Shown here piece after piece: positions 35,852 through 45,953 of a DNA stretch of 64,000 nucleotides. This DNA is from CBDAPI01 sp965248635 (lineage in GTDB: Bacteria > Acidobacteriota > UBA6911 > RPQK01 > CBDAPI01). Under the pieces are notes generated by a model. That model saw only the letters and a list, made by a program, of their open reading frames with translations, was not told the origin of the DNA and made no database searches. The DNA lies in contig OZ252114.1 in NCBI GenBank assembly GCA_965248635.1, forward strand, positions 930,001 through 994,000, read 5' to 3'. Position 1 is the first letter of the stretch, and each line of letters starts with the position of its first letter. A program made the translations under genes and the position numbers.

Positions 35852-37501
35852 CTATCTTTCAATCAAAGCCCGGGCCCGGGGTAACAATTCCAGCGCCTTC
35901 TGGACCTGATTGTCGATTCGGACCTGGACCCTGACTCCTTCGGTCTCCCCGAAGAGGACCAAGAAGACTTCCTGCTGCAGGCGATTGGCCAGTTGGCGGC
36001 GGCTCTCAGCGAAATCTTCGTCTGTAAACTCGAGGCCCTCACCGTCCAGGAACTGTCGGAATTGTCCGAGAGTCTCTCCCTCCTCGGAGACGGCAACTTC
36101 CTGTTTGATCCGGTCGAGCTCCTGCCTACTCAACCCCCGAAGCTCGTCGAGGGAATGTTGGAAGCGCTTTTCCCCTTCAACTTCACCACGGATCAGCCTT
36201 CCCGCAAATTTGTAGAAGAGATTCTTTCGATTCACATTGCCGGCGAATGGAGTATAGCGGTCGATCTCTTCTTCCACATCGGGGCGGATACCCCCTCCTC
36301 CATAGACCAGTCTTCCGGAATCGGTCAGAAAGACCTGGTCCAGGGCTGGGGCTGCATCCTGGTTGGCGTAGAGGTAGTCATAGAAGCCGGGCTGAAAAGG
36401 TCTTTGGATGAGCCGGCCGCTGGGTGTCTGGTAACTCCCCGTAGTCAGTGCCAGTCCACGCTCTCCCGGGAGAGGGAAGACCGTCTGCACCAGAGCCTTG
36501 CCAAACGTCGCCGCCCCCAGCAGCAGCGCCCGGTCATGGTCCTGAAGGGCACCGGCCACGATTTCGCTTCCACTGGCTGAGTGCCGATTGATGAGGACCA
36601 CCATCGGGTAGAGATGCTGCCGTCCTTTGGGCGCCGGGTAGGGTTGGGTGTCTCCGTCCCGGTTGCGAGTCTTGACGATCACCTGGTCCCGTTTCAGGAA
36701 TCGGTCGGACACGGCAATCGCCTGCCGGAGTGAGCCGCCGGGATTGTTGCGGAGGTCCAGAACCAGGCCCTCGAGTTCCTTTTCACCAAGTTCGTGCAGG
36801 GCATCACCCAACTCCTTCCCGGTTGTCGAGCCGAAGCGCTCGATGCGGATGTATCCCACCCCCGGCTTCAGGTGAAAAACGTGCTTGATGGTGTAGATCG
36901 GAATCGCATCGCGCTCTACTTCAAGCTCGAGCGGTGACGCTTCACCGGGGCGCTGCACGCTGATCTTGACCGTGGTACCCTTCGGTCCCTTGATTCTGGG
37001 AACCACCTCGTCCGGATAAATCCACTCGTCGATGGGTTCTCCGTCGACTCTGAAAATTACGTCCCCAGGTTGCAGTCCAACTTTGTAGGCGGGGGTTCCC
37101 GGGGAGGGCGGCTCCACCACCACGACTCTGCCCGAGCCCGGTGCCGCCGGGCGAATGAGTATGCCCAGACCAGGGTACTCGCCTTCCTGCTCTTCCTGGA
37201 GTTGCGAGTAATCGGGAGCAGCAAAGAAGGAACTGTGCGGGTCCAGAGTCCGCAGCATTCCTCGTACTGCGCTCTCCACCAGCTTCGTCGAATCGACCTC
37301 AGTGGCGTAGCTGCTCTCCACCCTGCTCAGAACTCCAGAGAAACGCTGGAGCGCTTTCAGCAGATCGGGATGCGCCTCGTCATTGGCCGCCTCCAGCGGC
37401 CGGAAGCCGGTCCAGGTTGCGGCGATCACCAGCAGGGACAGCAGGAAACTTCTGGAAACCCTCCTGTGCGGGGTCGGGACTGATGAAGAATGGGACATCA
37501 T
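35852..37501 (-). CDS. S41-family carboxyl-terminal processing peptidase
   Basis: A 549-residue secreted peptidase. An N-terminal hydrophobic segment (about residues 18-38) is followed by a helical domain, a PDZ domain (GLGILIRPAAPGSGRVVVVEPPSPGTPAYKVGLQPGDVIFRVDG, about 110-180) and the S41 catalytic core: VLDLRNNPGGSLRQAI, the Ser nucleophile in HSASGSEIVAGAL and the general-base Lys in ATFGKALVQTV. Ser/Lys dyad is intact. A 150-residue C-terminal helical extension follows. It probably processes the C-termini of periplasmic proteins. 12 nt after a second S41-like gene in the same direction. Confidence 0.88.
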   Translation of the reverse strand: MMSHSSSVPTPHRRVSRSFLLSLLVIAATWTGFRPLEAANDEAHPDLLKALQRFSGVLSRVESSYATEVDSTKLVESAVRGMLRTLDPHSSFFAAPDYSQLQEEQEGEYPGLGILIRPAAPGSGRVVVVEPPSPGTPAYKVGLQPGDVIFRVDGEPIDEWIYPDEVVPRIKGPKGTTVKISVQRPGEASPLELEVERDAIPIYTIKHVFHLKPGVGYIRIERFGSTTGKELGDALHELGEKELEGLVLDLRNNPGGSLRQAIAVSDRFLKRDQVIVKTRNRDGDTQPYPAPKGRQHLYPMVVLINRHSASGSEIVAGALQDHDRALLLGAATFGKALVQTVFPLPGERGLALTTGSYQTPSGRLIQRPFQPGFYDYLYANQDAAPALDQVFLTDSGRLVYGGGGIRPDVEEEIDRYTPFAGNVNRKNLFYKFAGRLIRGEVEGEKRFQHSLDELRGLSRQELDRIKQEVAVSEEGETLGQFRQFLDGEGLEFTDEDFAESRRQLANRLQQEVFLVLFGETEGVRVQVRIDNQVQKALELLPRARALIER

Positions 37502-37513
37502 GGGCTTCTCAAA

Positions 37514-38992
37514 TCAGGCGGCTTTCTTACTGGTCTGGATGGCGTCACGAATTCTTTCAATGGCTTTGCGAAGCTGCTCCTCCAGAATGGCCTTGCGCCG
37601 GTCGCGGTGAGACTCCAGATCAAACGCGTCTCCCACCGGGAGGTGGTCGTAGTAGTACTGCAGCTCCCAGTTCTGGTCCGGCCAGCGCAGAGAGGGGTTG
37701 ATGCCAGACTTCCGCACATCCTTGGATTGAAGCGGCGAGCCCGTGGAGCGCACCACCTTCCGGGTGGTGAGAAGGAGCACCGAGCCATCCTCCAGATCCT
37801 GTCTCTCCTGGACTCCCCCGTTCCCAATGCTCCTCATGCCCAGGGTTTCCGCGCGTCCGTGATCCTCGAGGGCCGCTGCCAGAATCTCGGCGGCGCCACT
37901 GGTTCCTCGATCAATCAGAACCACCATCGGCACATCCGCCAGCGCGACTCCCTGCTCGGCCACGAACTCTTCGCTGGGCCCTTCCCGCCCTGACAGGGTC
38001 ATGATGTTCGCCCCGGCATCCAGAAAAAGGTCGGCGCTTTCCACCGATTCCTTCAACAAGCCCAGGGCGGTGCCGCGAAGATCAACGATCAATCCTCTGG
38101 TTTGGGAATTGTCGATCTGGGAGAGGATCGATTCCAGAGCCAGCGCAACGCCTGCCCTCAGGTGAGGAAGGTGCAGCCGCACGATCCCGTCTTCCAGTGG
38201 CTCGGCCGCAACATCAGGAGGGTCGGCGAGACTTCGCAACAGGTGGAGTTGAACCGGCTCGCTGCTGCGGGTGCGGACGACTCGAAGCTCGACTTGGGTG
38301 TCGGGGGGACCCTTCAGACGTTGCTCTGCTTCCCAGAGACTCATGAAAGCAGTGGTGGTCCCGTTGATCGATTCAACGAGGGTGCCCGTGAAAAGCCCAG
38401 CTTCGTCCGCCGGACTCCCCTCCACCACAGAGACCACATGAAGGTAGCCGAAGAGTTTGTTGACAATCAGGCCAGGGGAGGCCTGGTGCTGATGGTCCAG
38501 AGCTTTGAAGGTATCGGCGTTGACATAGCTCGAGTAGGGATCGAGCGACTCGAGCATGGCCACCAGGGCCCCATCCAGAGCCCGCTCCATGCGCGGAGGC
38601 TCCACATAGGCATTCTGGACCAACTGGGCGATCCCGTTGAAAAGGGCGAGAGGCCGGCGAGACTGCAGGGGTGTGAATGTCCCGTCATAGACTTCAACCA
38701 TCGCCCACCACTCCAGGGGTGTCTCCGGTGTCCAGCGTACATAGACGCTGTATTGGCCGGGCGGCGCCGAGGCCGAGCCCCATCGTCCTTCGGCCTGGTT
38801 GACCCATTTTCGCGACTGCAGGTCGTAAACTCCCCACGCGACCGGGGGGATCTGTTCCTGTGAGACGACCCAGCGGACTCCCGATGAAGCCTCCTGCGGC
38901 CAGAGAGGCGTCGAAGCCAGGAGGAAAAGGATCAAAACGGCGGTGAGCCGGCGGGGCAAGAGTTTTCGACAGAGCAAGCCATCCGTAGTCAT
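37514..38992 (-). CDS. S41-like protein with altered catalytic dyad
   Basis: A 492-residue protein starting MTTDGLLCRKLLPRRLTAVLILFLLASTPLWP (signal peptide). A family-like N-terminal domain and PDZ (NKLFGYLHVVSVVEGSPADEAGLFTGTLVESING) lead to an S41-like core with IVDLRGTALGLL. At the active site RGTSGAAEILAAAL the Ser is one position off the usual SASxSE nucleophile, and the general-base Lys of F-G-K is Asn (RSIGNGGVQ). It may be a catalytically dead partner of the neighbouring S41 peptidase. First gene of the two-gene operon. Confidence 0.75.
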   Translation of the reverse strand: MTTDGLLCRKLLPRRLTAVLILFLLASTPLWPQEASSGVRWVVSQEQIPPVAWGVYDLQSRKWVNQAEGRWGSASAPPGQYSVYVRWTPETPLEWWAMVEVYDGTFTPLQSRRPLALFNGIAQLVQNAYVEPPRMERALDGALVAMLESLDPYSSYVNADTFKALDHQHQASPGLIVNKLFGYLHVVSVVEGSPADEAGLFTGTLVESINGTTTAFMSLWEAEQRLKGPPDTQVELRVVRTRSSEPVQLHLLRSLADPPDVAAEPLEDGIVRLHLPHLRAGVALALESILSQIDNSQTRGLIVDLRGTALGLLKESVESADLFLDAGANIMTLSGREGPSEEFVAEQGVALADVPMVVLIDRGTSGAAEILAAALEDHGRAETLGMRSIGNGGVQERQDLEDGSVLLLTTRKVVRSTGSPLQSKDVRKSGINPSLRWPDQNWELQYYYDHLPVGDAFDLESHRDRRKAILEEQLRKAIERIRDAIQTSKKAA

Positions 38993-39126
38993 TGGTTTCT
39001 CTTCCGTTAGATCTGCTAGATCTGCCAAAACGCCTCACTTTATCACTATTCAGGGCCCGCTTTCCTGTGATCCTGCCGGGTGTTCCACGGGGGTGTCCGC
39101 CATCGATCCTTTGGAGCGGCTTCGCA

Positions 39127-39160
39127 GTTGCTGGTTTCTGTTTCTGGTTTCCGGTTCTTC
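39127..39160. repeat. Intergenic heptad-like repeat (GTTTCTG class)
   Basis: About five imperfect units (GTTGCTG, GTTTCTG, TTTCTG, GTTTCCG, GTTCTTC) in the 295-nt spacer 38993-39287. Confidence 0.45.
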
Positions 39161-39181
39161 TCTAACAGCTCAAACCTGAAG

Positions 39182-39218
39182 TGTTACCTATGTTCTGAGC
39201 CAAATCTGTTACCCATGT
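39182..39218. mobile_element. Possible insertion-sequence end remnant
   Basis: TGTTACCTATGT (39182-39193) recurs 25 nt on as TGTTACCCATGT (39207-39218). Repeated TGTTACC-ATGT boxes resemble termini of IS21/IS481-type elements. No transposase is near. Confidence 0.25.
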
Positions 39219-39232
39219 ATCGACTGCGCTGC

Positions 39233-39267
39233 AGCAACCAGCAACCGGCAACCAGTAACCAGTAACC
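39233..39267. repeat. Intergenic heptad repeat (AGCAACC), 5 units
   Basis: AGCAACC, AGCAACC, GGCAACC, AGTAACC, AGTAACC in exact 7-nt register between the S41-like gene and the 3' end of the multihaem gene. Confidence 0.8.
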
Positions 39268-39287
39268 GCCGCGACCGCAGGGAGCGC

Positions 39288-42200
39288 CTACTCCTCCAAC
39301 TCCCTCAGGTAATACCAGAGAGCCTCGGCCTGCCGGGCTCCGTCACCAGCGTAAATGGTGGGCAGGGTGGAGCGGCCGTCTTCCAGCCAGAAGGTCGGCA
39401 TCATGGTTCCGGGTCGGATCCGCTGGGGGTCGCGCAAAAAGTGCATGTAGAATTCGAAACGCAGGCGGCGGCTCATTCGCGAGAGATCAATCGTTTCCGT
39501 GTCCGGACCCGCCAGCGGATGACACTGAACGCATCCCAGGGCGGTGGTTTCGATCAGGACCTTTCCAACTTCAGCCTTTTCTTTCGTCGATCCGGTCACG
39601 GAGCTCCGTGATTGGAAGGCCGTGCTGCCCGGCCAGCCCCCGGGCCAGTCCACTCGCATAAGCGGGAAAGGTTGCCGCCTCTCCGTCTCGCTCGTGACAC
39701 GCATTGCAGCGCAGCGCTTCCATCTGGCGCGTGGCGAAGTCGGTCCAGTCGGTCTGACCCAGGGACTCCCAGAAATCGCGAAGGAAAAGATTGAGGTCGG
39801 CGCGCTGCTGAGTTGAGAATGGAAAAACCGGAGCCCCACCCCGGCGGGTGTCGTCCTCCGTAAGACATCCGGTGTCCCAATCGATGCCCAGGATCCGGCT
39901 GAAAGGCGGAGCTTCAACCCGTGTCGAGAGGCCTTCCAGTTCGTGGCAGTTCAGGCATCCGAGTTCGCTTACCAGGGCCTGTCCTCGGTCACCATTTCCG
40001 GAACCGTGAACTCCTTGGGTCGCCGCTGCTGGGGACGACCAGAGATACGCAGTCAGGCCGGCCGCTTCCTGCCGGCTCAGGGAGAAGTTGGGCATGCGGC
40101 TCCACGGATCGTGTTTCTCCGGGCCCTGGAGATATTCGATCAGCGCCTCCCTCTTCCAGGCACTCTCCACTCTGGCAAGAGACAAGAGACTGGAGTCTGC
40201 CGGTTCGGAATCGAGGGAGTGACAGCCCTTGCATCCCAGCGAGGCATAGAGACTCCGGCCCGCCTCGATTCGGTTCTCATCTCGGAAAAGCTCTTCGAGC
40301 TGAGCCCGACCGTCGTCCGGTTCTTCCCGGAGAGTCGCCAGGAAGAGAGCCAGATCGGCCACTTGTTTCTGGGCCTCGAGTCGACTCTTCGACAAAACCT
40401 GGGGCATGGTGGCGTGGCTTTTCATCTCTCGAGGGTTCAGGAGCCAGTTCCTCAGCCAGGATTCACCACGCCGGCTGCCGATGCCATTCAGAGCGGGGGC
40501 ACTCCGTTCCAGCTCCGGCATGGGGTGGTCGCCCAGCGGGTTTCTGCGTAGATGGCATCGGATGCAGAAGCTTTCGGCAAACAGGCGCCGTCCGCGCCTG
40601 GCCGACTCGCCTTCCTGCAAAGCCGTATCGCGGGCCTCGTGGACGAGAAAGTCGGGCGGCACTGGTTCCGCCGGCCTGCCTCCCGGAGACCATGACAACC
40701 GGAAAACGGCGTCTCCTGTTCCCGGGCTCTCATAATCCAGAACAATCCGGTTCAACCCTTGCTTGAGCATCACGGGTTGACTGGAGCTTCCTGTCAGGTC
40801 TCCTTCGGCCTCAATGATCTTGGAGCCATTCATCTCAAGCTCAGCCTGCCCCCGGCCTTGCAAATGAAAGGCAGCCTGCTCATTCAGAGGGAGCTTCAGG
40901 TAACCACGCCAGCGTGATCGAAAGGGTCCGGCAGGAACCAGCGCCGAGGGGGGGGAATCCTGCTCGACATAGAGGGCAGCCAGGCGGGAAACGCGGGACT
41001 CCGCCCCCACCTGGAGTTCACTGACGGACCGAACCCCCTGAATCAGGCCCGGGGCTTCCTCGCCGAGCTGAACGGCCTGGCGAATGGTTCCGACTGTCCT
41101 GCGGTCGTCAATCCGCCCCCAGCCGGAAGCCGTTCCCAGGCTGTGAATCGTATGGTGCACGAAAGATCGAAGACCCGTCCCGGCGGTGCTCCTCAGGTTG
41201 AAGTCGATGTGCATCTGCATCACCGGTGTGAGATCGGGGAACTCCAGAAAAACAGTTCGGGAGTCAGGGGACAGAGCGACTGAGCGCAGCGTCAGGGTGT
41301 CCCGTCCTGCCCTTCCGTCCAGCCGGTAATCGGGAGACCCGTACTCTTCCCGCCAGCGGTAATTCCACACCTGAGCGTGATAGCTGCCCCGATCCAGTGC
41401 GGAATCGGGCTGCAAAGGCTCCGTGAAGCGAACCAGAACTCCGTCTCTCGCTACCTCCAGGTGCTCGGGCATTAGAATGGGTTTTCCCGTGTAGCGCACC
41501 CGGTAAAACCCGCCCGCTCGGGTCCGGTCTCCGGCCCATCCAAAAAGACCGCATACGTAAAGTTGTCCGTCACTGCCCCGGAAGCGGCCTCTCATGATCC
41601 CGGTGTTGAAGTTGAGCGGAAACGGGGTCACGCCACCCTGGCTGATGCCGTCGATGTCCTGACGAAACACCAGCTCTATTTTTCCGGTTCCGTAGGAGAG
41701 CCCGAGGATTCTGTCGTGGAAAGGACCCCAGCGATCCGAATCGATCTTCACGAAGGTGCTCGGAGATCGATCCACGCCGGGATGAATCCAGGCCAGAGGC
41801 TGGACAAAGTCAGTGGGAGGCTCTCCCTGGTGATAGGACCACCGGTAGCCGTGGAACTCACCGGGCTGGATGAGATTGATCCGGTTTGCAGGAGTCCAGT
41901 GCCCCTGCTGATCGGAGCTCCAGAACTCCCTTTCGGGAGTGATCAGCAGGCCGTTGGGAGCCCGGAAGCCGTTGGCCAGGATCTCACTCCGGGAGCCGTC
42001 GCGGGAAACTCGAATCAGAGTGCCGTGGCGCGGGATCACGGCATCCAGAGCATGGCGGCCTCCCTTCATGTAATAGAAGTCCCCATCCGGTCCCTGCTGG
42101 AGGTCCATGGCGAACTCATGGAAGTGCTCGGTCACCTGGTGGTCATTGTTGAAGTTCTCGTAGTAGTCGGCTTCGCCGTCGCCGTTCAGATCATGGAGCA

Positions 42201-43497
42201 AGGTGATCTGGTCACGGCCCAGGACATAGATCTGATCATCCACGATGTGTAGCCCGAGTGGCTGAAACAATCCCGAGGCGAGGCGCTGCCAGCGGAGGTG
42301 CCCGAGAGCACTGGTCAGGCCCGACACAACCCAGACGTCTCCGTTCCAGGTGTAGATGGCGGCCCGGCTTTCGTCCTCAAAGAAGTCGAACCCCCCGAAT
42401 CTCATCCACGAGTCCCACGGGTTCTCCTCCGGCACGGTGATTTCATCGATGACGTAAGGCCCGTCGCCGTCACCCATCCTCCCGGAGGTGGTGAGCGTCT
42501 GTCGCCAGCGCCGCGGGCCTCCGTTCGTCAAGGGCCTCAGATCCCGTGCCGCAAGAGCCTCTGCGGCCAGCTGGCGGAAGGAGTCGAGTTCAACTTGGGC
42601 ACCTCTCCAGATCAGAAGTTTCAGGCGGGCAGCTGAAATGGCCGGGAGCTGCAGGCGAATCCGGCCACGGTCGGTCAGCCAGCGGGTGCCGGCCGGAGCC
42701 CCCACAACCGCCGCTGCGGTGACTCGACCCACTCCCCCAAGGACGGCAATCGACTTACCGGCTTCAGCCCCCTGGCTCAGTTCCCGCCCGTCCAGCGCCA
42801 GGATCCTCTCGCCTGGCTGTGGACTGGCGGCAACCTGAAGGAAGAGCTCGGAGGTCAGGGATCTCAAGTCCAGCTCCCGCGAGAATGCCGTCATCTCCTT
42901 GCCCATTTCCAGGCCCGGCATCTCCAGCACGTTTGTCTTCCCGACCGTATAGGCAAGAATCACCCGGTTGTGGTGGAGGTAGAGTCCCTTGAAGTGCCCG
43001 TGTTCCCTGGGCAGGGGCCCGTACGGAATCTGGCGAGGATCTATGAGCTCCGGTTGGGTCGACCAGCCCGGTGCCTTCGGGTTGGCGAACTGGGTTTCTC
43101 CCGAAATCAGCGGATGGGTCTCGTGACTGCCGTCGAAGACGACGCCCTTGAGGTCGACGAAGTCGCCCTCCCATCCCACCGAATAACGAAGCAGGTCGGT
43201 GTCGAAAACGACCGACTCCCGGTGCTGGCGGCCGTAGACTTTGTCAAAGCGAATCGCGATTCCCTTGTAGGCGATGTTGCCAAGGGGCCAGGGAGCTTCA
43301 ATGGAGGCGGTCAGGAAGGGGCCGTAGTCCATGTCCCGCCACCGGTCTCCCGTCTTTGGAACCGGTTCCGGGTGGTAGAAAACCTGCTCCTCGATCGAAG
43401 AGGATCTGAAAAACCAGGGCCAGCCAGCTTCCCGGGAGCTGAGCAGCCCGCTCACTAGAAGCGAAATGAAAATGAGCAAAAAAGTGAGAAGCTTCAA
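39288..43497 (-). pseudogene. Giant secreted multihaem protein (DUF6797 / sorbosone-dehydrogenase-like), +1 frameshift
   Basis: Two frames encode about 1,400 residues. A signal peptide (MKLLTFLLIFISLLVSGLL) is followed by a DUF6797-like domain (about 40-340), a glucose/sorbosone-dehydrogenase-like propeller (about 350-700: VVSGLTSALGHLRWQRLASGLFQPLGL, NGLLITPEREFWSSDQQGHW), a carbohydrate-binding-like sandwich near 900-960 and c-haem domains with CIRCH (978), CKGCH (1089), CLNCH (1181) and CNACH (1264). One extra A near 39580 breaks RIDERK; the other frame continues AEVGKVLIETTALGCVQCHPLAGP to 39288, giving a fifth haem. Such proteins are known from sugar-degrading Planctomycetes and Acidobacteriota; role likely in periplasmic oxidation of polyols or sugars. 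Confidence 0.82.
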
Positions 43498-43648
43498 GGT
43501 GGCTGGTGCTCCTGATGGGGACCAGTCTGTGCCCTTCGTGGTGGGTTACCCGAAAACGTGATTTGGTGCATTCATTCACTCCATTCCTGTGGACTGGGGC
43601 GTGTCGCCCCGTGGGACTTCCACCACGGACTGCTGGGATCCTGGTCAT

Positions 43649-44434
43649 CTATCTCCCCTTGAAATTCGGTTTTCGCTTCTCGGCAAAAGAGCGGGGACCC
43701 TCTTTCGCATCCTCTGAAGCGACCATCTGCTCGTACAGAGAGAAGGCCCCGCCCCGGACCAGCCGGAAGGCCTCTTCGACGCTCACATCTTCCGTTTCCC
43801 GCACGACCTGCTTGATACCCATGATCGAGAGGGGGGCTTTCTCCGTAATCTGTCCTGCCATCTCGCGGCTTGTCTCGAGCAGGTCGGGAAGAGGAACGAC
43901 CCGGTTGACCAGACCGTGCTGAGCAGCCTCCTGTGCACCCATTCGTCGTCCTGTCAGCAGCATCTCCATGGCAACCGCCCAGGGCAGGCGCCGCGGCAGC
44001 CTCTGCACCCCACCCGCAGCGGGCATGATGCCCCAGCCGGCTTCGGGAAGATAAAAGAGCGCGTGCTGCGCCGCCACAATCAGGTCACAGGCCAGAGCCA
44101 GCTCGAACCCGCCTCCAATCGCATACCCATTGACTGCTGCGATCACCGGCTTGTTGAGGTCAAAGATCTCGGTTAAGCCGGCAAAGCCTCCTCGCCCGAA
44201 ATCCGAGTCGGCCCTTTCTCCTGCGGCCGCCGCTTTCAGATCCCATCCGCCGGAGAAAAACTTTTCACCGGCACCGGTCAAAATGGCGACCAGCAAGTCC
44301 GGGTCGTCGCGAAACTCGATGAACACTTCACCCAGGGTGCGACTGGTGTGTACATCGATGGCGTTGGCTTTGGGTCGGTCGAGGGTGATCTCCAGGACCT
44401 TGCCGTTTCGTTCAACTCTCACCGGACTGCTCAT
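43649..44434 (-). CDS. caiD: CaiD-like enoyl-CoA hydratase
   Basis: A 261-residue crotonase. It closely follows the carnitinyl-CoA dehydratase pattern: LEITLDRPKANAIDVHTSRTLGEVF, ITGAGEKFFSGGWDLKAAA, FGRGGFAGLTEIFDLNKPVIAAVNGYAIGGGFELALACD, GVQRLPRRLPWAVAMEMLLTGRRMGAQEA, EGPRSFAEKRKPNFKGR. The GG pair for the oxyanion hole is visible and the acid/base Glu near residue 120 sits in FELALACDLI/PEAGWGI. It hydrates an enoyl-CoA; carnitine or another CoA ester is possible, since no other carnitine genes adjoin. Start MSSPVRVERNG at 44434. Divergent from the acyl-CoA dehydrogenases over a 257-nt spacer. Confidence 0.8.
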   Translation of the reverse strand: MSSPVRVERNGKVLEITLDRPKANAIDVHTSRTLGEVFIEFRDDPDLLVAILTGAGEKFFSGGWDLKAAAAGERADSDFGRGGFAGLTEIFDLNKPVIAAVNGYAIGGGFELALACDLIVAAQHALFYLPEAGWGIMPAAGGVQRLPRRLPWAVAMEMLLTGRRMGAQEAAQHGLVNRVVPLPDLLETSREMAGQITEKAPLSIMGIKQVVRETEDVSVEEAFRLVRGGAFSLYEQMVASEDAKEGPRSFAEKRKPNFKGR

Positions 44435-44691
44435 TCTGAATTCCTCCCGGACAGCAGCCAAACTGCTCCTGGCAGAGAGGATCCTACTCCAGGATTAACA
44501 TGGTTGGAAGGGTCGGCGGCGAAAAGTCGACGCGCCAGAGAAGGAGGATCCCGGTGTCTCGGTGCTTCCACACCGGTGGATTCCACTCTGCGACAGCCTC
44601 ATAAGGGAAAAAGGGAGCTTTTCTCGCCGCTGTAGTAGGATGGGCGTCTTCCAGACATTATGTTGTTTGTTGATGGCTACCGGAGAGTCGT

Positions 44692-45888
44692 ATGGATCTC
44701 AATTTGACACCAGAAGAAAGACGTTTTCGGGATGAGATACGGGACTGGCTGGACACCAATCTACCCGATGGTTGGGAACCCCTGTTTCAGAATCGGGGCG
44801 AAGATATGGAAAGCTGGGTTCACTTTCTGAAGGGATGGCAGCGGAAGCTCTTTGACAATGGACTGGTTGGGATCGGATGGCCCAAAGAGTACGGAGGCCG
44901 GGGGGCCACCATAATTGAGCAGCTCATCCTGACCGAGGAGCTGGCCCGAGCCGGAGCCCCGGAACTGCTCCACATCGCAGCGGGCCTCGAACTGGTGGGC
45001 CCGGCTTTGATGCATCACGGCACTGCGGAGCAGAAACAGCGCTATCTTCCCAAGATCCTGGGGGCGGAAGAGGTCTGGTCTCAGGGATTCTCCGAGCCCG
45101 GGGCGGGCTCGGACCTGGCTGCCCTGCAAACCCGTGCGCTTCTCGACGAGGATTACTTTGTGGTCACGGGGCAGAAGGTCTGGATCAGCTCCGCCGGGAT
45201 TTCGGATTACAACATCATGCTGGTCCGCACGGATCCCGACGCTCCCAGACACAAAGGGATCAGTTGTCTGCTGGTCGATATGCACAGTCCCGGGGTCACG
45301 CTCACTCCAACCCGCCAGATGACCGGCGAGTCCGAGTTTGCAGAGATCTTTCTCGATAGTGTCAAGGTCCCCCGTGAAAACCTGCTGGGAGGGCTGAATG
45401 AGGGATGGTCCGTTGCGATGACGATCCTGATGTACGAACGAGGTACCGCAGCCATTGCCGCTCAGCAGGTGGCTCGAACTCAGCTGGACGAACTGCTCGA
45501 GCTGGCGAAGTCGTTGCAGGTGGGTGAAAGCACTGCTGCTGCCGATCCGATCCTGAGGCAGCGGCTGGCCCAGGCCCACATCGAGGTGGAAATACTCAAG
45601 CACATTATTCATCGGACAGCGAGCCAGATTCACCGTACCGGAAAACCGGGTTCGGAAAGCTCCATCATCAAGACATTCTGGAGTGAAATGGAGCGCCGCC
45701 AGAAGGAGACCGCGATGGAGATGCAGGGTCTGTACTCGCAGTTGAGCAAGGGCTCGAAGTGGGCTGTGGATGACGGTCGCTGGCAAAGAGAGTATCTCTG
45801 GTCACGCGCGGGAACCATCTATTCCGGAAGCTCAGAGATTCAACGCAACATCATAGCCCTGCGCGTGCCGGGTATGCCAAGGGGATAG
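44692..45888 (+). CDS. Acyl-CoA dehydrogenase (first of a pair)
   Basis: A 398-residue flavoprotein. Visible family features are IGWPKEYGGRGATIIEQLILTEELARAGAP, the substrate/FAD stretch WSQGFSEPGAGSDLAALQTRALL, GQKVWISSAGIS and the C-terminal YSGSSEIQRNIIALRVPGMPRG, which lacks nothing at the Arg/Gln FAD contact. The usual catalytic Glu region is in the SSE...I helix context and cannot be assigned by eye. It is the first plus-strand gene of an operon that continues with a second acyl-CoA dehydrogenase 65 nt downstream, suggesting heteromeric pairing as in actinobacterial sterol side-chain enzymes. Confidence 0.88.
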   Translation: MDLNLTPEERRFRDEIRDWLDTNLPDGWEPLFQNRGEDMESWVHFLKGWQRKLFDNGLVGIGWPKEYGGRGATIIEQLILTEELARAGAPELLHIAAGLELVGPALMHHGTAEQKQRYLPKILGAEEVWSQGFSEPGAGSDLAALQTRALLDEDYFVVTGQKVWISSAGISDYNIMLVRTDPDAPRHKGISCLLVDMHSPGVTLTPTRQMTGESEFAEIFLDSVKVPRENLLGGLNEGWSVAMTILMYERGTAAIAAQQVARTQLDELLELAKSLQVGESTAAADPILRQRLAQAHIEVEILKHIIHRTASQIHRTGKPGSESSIIKTFWSEMERRQKETAMEMQGLYSQLSKGSKWAVDDGRWQREYLWSRAGTIYSGSSEIQRNIIALRVPGMPRG

Positions 45889-45891
45889 AGT

Positions 45892-45913
45892 AGTTCCAGG
45901 TTCCAGGTTCCAC
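45892..45913. repeat. Intergenic heptad repeat (GGTTCCA), 3 units
   Basis: AGTTCCA, GGTTCCA, GGTTCCA between the two acyl-CoA dehydrogenase genes. Confidence 0.6.
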
Positions 45914-45953
45914 GCTTATTTGAAACCCAGGCCGGTCGAAAAAGAGGAAGAAA

